DNA from: a bacterium
Lineage (GTDB): Bacteria > Cyanobacteriota > Sericytochromatia > S15B-MN24 > UBA4093
DNA: 64,000 nucleotides
Direction: 5' to 3'
Assembly (NCBI GenBank): GCA_017744355.1
Contig: JAGIBK010000005.1
Span: 124,001-188,000, forward strand
Shown: positions 60,873 to 64,000 of the stretch, piece by piece
How the letters are laid out: every line of letters begins with the position of its first letter
Position numbering within the stretch: the first letter of the stretch is position 1
Translations under genes and position numbers: made by a program
The notes under the pieces: model-generated
Seen by the model: only the letters and a program-made list of their open reading frames with translations
Told to the model about the DNA's origin: nothing
Database searches by the model: none

Positions 60873-63851
60873 TTAGAAGCTGATGCCGAGCTCGGCGTAG
60901 GTCTGGGTCGTGCCGTCGGTGGGGTGCGTGCCGCGCGCCACTCCGAGACGCAGCTCGGTCGCCACGCTGATGATGCTCATGCCGATGCGGGTCTCGGCCC
61001 CCACCCCCAGGTGCATGTCGGGGCTCAGACGGTCGGTGCCCACCCAGCCGGCGTCCGCGAAGGTCGCCCCCGCCACCCGGGTGACGTAGACGGGGATGGT
61101 GCCAAGCCCGCGCTGGATCTCGGCGATGGGGAAGCGATATTCCAGGCTGCCCATGGCCATGCGGTTGCCCGAGAGCGTGCCGACCGAGTAGCCGCGCAGC
61201 GGCGCGGACTGAACGCCCCCGATGTGGCGCCGGTCGACGGTGGTGAGCAAGTTGGTCGAGCCCGTCCCGCCCAGGTAGTAGTCCCCGTCGCGCTTGCCCA
61301 CGTTCAGGCCGCCTGCGGCCCGTAGGGCGAGCACGTGGTGGCGCCAGGGCATGCCGAAGTAGCGCCGGTAGTCCCCGCTGAAGCGGTCGAACTCGGCCGT
61401 GCCCCCGAGCCAGGGGGCCGCCTTCTCGTAGGAGAGCCCGAAGACCGAGCCCCACTCGGGGCTGATGGCGAAGGAGGGCTTGTAGTTGTCGGCGAACTGA
61501 TAGGTGATCCCGAGGGTGTTGGTCTGGCCTGCCTGCGGGAAGCCCTTGGCCCGTTCGAGCTCCGCCGGTACGGGGCGCAGGGGAGCGGCAGTGCCGCGAT
61601 CGCGCACGCCCAGGTTCTGCACGCTCAGCCAGCTGTAACCGAGGGTCAGCGACTGGCCGTCGATCCAGTAGGTGTCGAGCAGCTTGCTCGGCATGCCGGG
61701 GAAGGTCGCCGCCACCGAGCCGCCCGTCTGGCGCTGCCAGAGGTCGAGCCTGCGGCCCGGCGCGTAGTTGGCGGGGATGTCCACCAGGGAGAGCGAGAGG
61801 GTCGGCGGCAGCTGGTCGTTGACGTAGCTCAGGGCGTAGTAGGGGCGGTTCCCCCCGAAGCTCCAGCCCGCGTTGACGAAGGCGTAGTGCTGCATCAAGA
61901 CGTCGTTGCTGACGGTGTTGACGCCTGCCATGTAGCCGTTCTCGTCGATGTAGCTGACCGGGTACCAGGTCTTGGGCGAGAAGGAGTGCCAGGGGTTGTA
62001 GGTCTGGCTCGGGAAGGGGTTCTCGAGCACCGGGAGCGCTTCGCTCTCGGGCACGGGCGGGGCGGCAACGGCCTCGCCCGAATAGGGGGCGTAGGTGGTG
62101 GCCGCGTCGAGCGCCACCTCGCGCCAGGTCTCGGGGGCGACGGGCATCAGGTGGATGTCCCAGCCGACGGCCGAGTAGTTGGCGAAGGCGAGGCGCTTGC
62201 CGTCGGGTGACGGGGCGGGCTCGGTGGCGCCGCCCACCACGTTGGTGACCTGGAAGAGCTTGCGGTCCTTGAGCCGGTAGGCGAAGAGGTTGAAGACCCC
62301 GCCGCTGCGATCCGACGAGAAGTAGAGCCACTGGCCGTCCGGCGAGAACTTGGGGTGCACGTCGATGGCGCTGTCACGCCAGAGCGGCTGGGGCTTGGTC
62401 TCGCCCGGCCGGAACCAGTAGAGGTCCCGCGCGCCGTCCTTCCAGGCCGAGACCACGACCTGCTCACCGTCCGGCGACCAGGTGGCGCCCGAGTACTGGG
62501 TGCCGTCCTTGTTGGCGGTCAGGCGCCGAAGCAGGGTGCCGCCGCTGTCGAAGAGGCCGAGGTCGTTGGTGCCCGACCCGTTGAGGGTGGCGATGAAGTG
62601 CTTGCCGTCGGGCGACACCGCCGGATCCAGGGCGCGCTTGCCGTCGGTGAGCAGGTCGAAGCGCTGCTCTTTGGTGTCGTAGCGATACACGTCGGCGAAG
62701 GTGTTGAAGCGCCCCACCTCGCGGCTCGCCGAGAGATAGACGTAGCGTCCCCCGGCGAGCGAGTAGCTGCCTTGCGGGTAGAGCTTGACGTAGCGCTCGG
62801 AGGGCTTGCCGTCGAGGGGATCGAGCACGAGGCCCGCGGGGCGCTGGTCGGTGAACTCGGCGTAGACGAGCTTGCCGTCCGGGGTCCAGGCGGGATGGTG
62901 GTGGTAGCGGCCCGTGGCGGTGAGGCGCTGGCTCTCGGTCAGGGGATGCTGCTTGATGCGCGCGAGCTGGCGCTGGGCGCGATCGCGCAGGTAGGCGTGC
63001 AACTCGTCCCATAGGGCGTAGGCGTTCTTGCCCGGCAGGGCGCGCTCGATGGCCTTGTTGATGCCGAACCAGGGCCACTCGCCGTAGGCGTGGGAGATCT
63101 TGGAAGGGGCGTCCTCGCCGTAGCGCTCGATCAGGTACTGGTAGAAGTACGAACCGTAGATGTAGCTGGGGCCGAGCGGCCAGCCACCGTAGTTGAAGAC
63201 GCTCGCCTGGTCGATGCTCAGGAGCTTGTTCTCCAGGGCGGCGGCACGAAGGATCATGTCGTACTCGCCCTCTTTGGCCCGGCCGCCCTGGGTGAAGCGG
63301 GATTCGGCGGTGACGGCGAGCCCTTCGATGAGGAACCAGGGCTGGAGGAAGTTGGGGTAGATCGCCCGGCCCAGGACCTTGTTGACCATGGCGGTCAGGC
63401 CGCCCGTGGCCTCGAACTGGGCGGCGTGGGTGAACTCGTGGAGGATGATCTGCTTGAGCCAGCTCTCGTAGCGGCCGGTGAGCATGTTCTGGTCCGGCGA
63501 GGTGAGGTAGACGTAGATCTGGCTGTTGGGGTAGGGCAAGGCGAGGCCCTGCACCTGATCCTCGTGGTCGAGCAGGGTCAGCTCGGTCTTGTCGCTCGGG
63601 GCACTCTTGAGGAAGGGCACGACCTTGGCGTAGGCCTCTTCGGCGAAGACGGCCGCGCGCTGGGCGATCGCCTCGTGCCGGGCGTCGTAGTTGACCCTAA
63701 AGTGCGGCGTGTCGAGCGTCCGCCAGGGGATCTGCGGATCGAAGAGGGTGGCGGCCTGGGCCGGTGCAACGAGCGAGACGCTCAGGGCGACGGCGCAGAA
63801 GCCTGCAAGCAAGCGGGCCCGCAGGCCTTGAAACGATGGTGCGATCGGCAT
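60873..63851 (-). CDS. Fusion of HEXXH peptidase, TolB-like propeller and outer-membrane barrel
   Basis: 992 residues with a signal peptide ending near AQAA. Residues about 35-300 resemble the peptidase-MA class, with HEFTH at 138-142 and Glu176 in FLIEGLAV. About 310-590 is a TolB/WD40-type propeller (PAWTPDGKLVYAEF, PAVSPDGKHFIATL, PKFSPDGQWLYFSSDRSGG, PSPDGKRLAFA). About 640-992 looks like a BamA/surface-antigen barrel (RRHIGGVQSAPLRGYSVGTL, GSLEYRFPIAEIQRGLGT) ending in ISF. It would sit in the outer membrane with the first two domains in the periplasm. A TAGAAT about 7 bases before the start suggests a very short leader. Confidence 0.85.
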   Translation of the reverse strand: MPIAPSFQGLRARLLAGFCAVALSVSLVAPAQAATLFDPQIPWRTLDTPHFRVNYDARHEAIAQRAAVFAEEAYAKVVPFLKSAPSDKTELTLLDHEDQVQGLALPYPNSQIYVYLTSPDQNMLTGRYESWLKQIILHEFTHAAQFEATGGLTAMVNKVLGRAIYPNFLQPWFLIEGLAVTAESRFTQGGRAKEGEYDMILRAAALENKLLSIDQASVFNYGGWPLGPSYIYGSYFYQYLIERYGEDAPSKISHAYGEWPWFGINKAIERALPGKNAYALWDELHAYLRDRAQRQLARIKQHPLTESQRLTATGRYHHHPAWTPDGKLVYAEFTDQRPAGLVLDPLDGKPSERYVKLYPQGSYSLAGGRYVYLSASREVGRFNTFADVYRYDTKEQRFDLLTDGKRALDPAVSPDGKHFIATLNGSGTNDLGLFDSGGTLLRRLTANKDGTQYSGATWSPDGEQVVVSAWKDGARDLYWFRPGETKPQPLWRDSAIDVHPKFSPDGQWLYFSSDRSGGVFNLFAYRLKDRKLFQVTNVVGGATEPAPSPDGKRLAFANYSAVGWDIHLMPVAPETWREVALDAATTYAPYSGEAVAAPPVPESEALPVLENPFPSQTYNPWHSFSPKTWYPVSYIDENGYMAGVNTVSNDVLMQHYAFVNAGWSFGGNRPYYALSYVNDQLPPTLSLSLVDIPANYAPGRRLDLWQRQTGGSVAATFPGMPSKLLDTYWIDGQSLTLGYSWLSVQNLGVRDRGTAAPLRPVPAELERAKGFPQAGQTNTLGITYQFADNYKPSFAISPEWGSVFGLSYEKAAPWLGGTAEFDRFSGDYRRYFGMPWRHHVLALRAAGGLNVGKRDGDYYLGGTGSTNLLTTVDRRHIGGVQSAPLRGYSVGTLSGNRMAMGSLEYRFPIAEIQRGLGTIPVYVTRVAGATFADAGWVGTDRLSPDMHLGVGAETRIGMSIISVATELRLGVARGTHPTDGTTQTYAELGISF

Positions 63852-63857
63852 GCCCTT

Positions 63858-63863
63858 ATTCTA
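63858..63863 (-). promoter_or_regulatory. -10 element close to the start of the fusion gene
   Basis: TAGAAT on the minus strand (complement at 63858-63863) lies about seven bases before the ATG. If functional, the message would be leaderless or nearly so. No clear -35 is visible. The remaining 137 bases to the window edge hold nothing I can assign. Confidence 0.3.
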
Positions 63864-64000
63864 CACGGATTCCCATGCGAGCATTTGGTGAAAGCTTAAG
63901 TGAGGCTTTCCTTGCTCTTAACGCTTTTCGAACAAGATCCCCGAGGGCGGGCCGGATAAGGATCGAGAAGAGTTTCAAGCCTCGATGGAGGGCCCGTCAT

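Overview
This is a compact, GC-rich (roughly two-thirds G+C by eye) bacterial chromosome segment with about 56 protein genes. No gap between genes exceeds about 280 bases. I see no tRNA or rRNA gene, CRISPR array, insertion sequence or prophage. An LptD/OstA-like protein, a BamA-like beta-barrel domain and several lipoproteins point to a cell with an outer membrane. The octamer GCGATCGC occurs about 33 times, far above what base composition predicts. It is the HIP1 palindrome known from Cyanobacteria. With a class III PHA synthase, FliH/FliI-like proteins and no photosynthesis genes, this suggests a non-photosynthetic relative of Cyanobacteria (Sericytochromatia/Melainabacteria type). That placement is inference.

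Layout. 1-4 kb: the N-terminal part of a MalT/LuxR-type ATPase regulator, a lipoprotein lipase, a predicted outer-membrane protein and a small P-loop kinase. 4-8.7 kb: a polyhydroxyalkanoate operon (two small PhaE/phasin-like proteins, class III PhaC, PhaB reductase), a di-haem cytochrome c peroxidase behind a PerR-like operator, and an SDR dehydrogenase. 8.8-13.7 kb: a MetX-family acyltransferase, then a MoxR - DUF58 - LptD-like operon. 13.8-17.6 kb: a small unknown protein, a FliH-like protein, a FliI/SctN-type ATPase and an unknown protein behind a possible sigma-28 promoter. 17.6-19.8 kb: SPFH/stomatin and NfeD proteins divergent from a PspA-like coiled-coil protein.

19.8-26.3 kb: an operon of three large lipoproteins built from NHL propeller repeats, LamG-like lectin domains and a shared N-terminal domain. 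26.4-31.1 kb: a PDZ-like secreted protein, an ABC-F ATPase, two tandem paralogous periplasmic binding proteins and a small unknown. 31.3-38.7 kb: a sensor kinase, RarA, a second sensor kinase (Cache-HAMP-PAS), a small lipoprotein and a LysM protein. 38.8-48.2 kb: a first dipeptide ABC transporter (DppA, B, C), two more kinases, nadB-nadC and small proteins. 48.3-52.5 kb: HemW, a GNAT acetyltransferase, small unknowns, a PRC-barrel protein and a coupled pair that may be a membrane-active protein and its partner. 52.6-58.8 kb: a complete Opp/Dpp operon (D, F, A, B, C) and a WYL-domain protein. 59-63.9 kb: two convergent HEXXH proteins, one a lipoprotein and one fused to a TolB-like propeller and an outer-membrane barrel.

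Themes are carbon storage (PHA), peptide uptake, envelope maintenance and sensing. The four kinases have near-identical catalytic modules and no response regulator nearby. The regulatory leads I trust most are the TGTAAC repeat arrays flanking the PHA region and the PerR-type box over the peroxidase promoter. No single locus is a proven new system. The best candidates are the NHL/LamG lipoprotein operon, the isolated FliH/FliI pair and the protease-propeller-barrel fusion.
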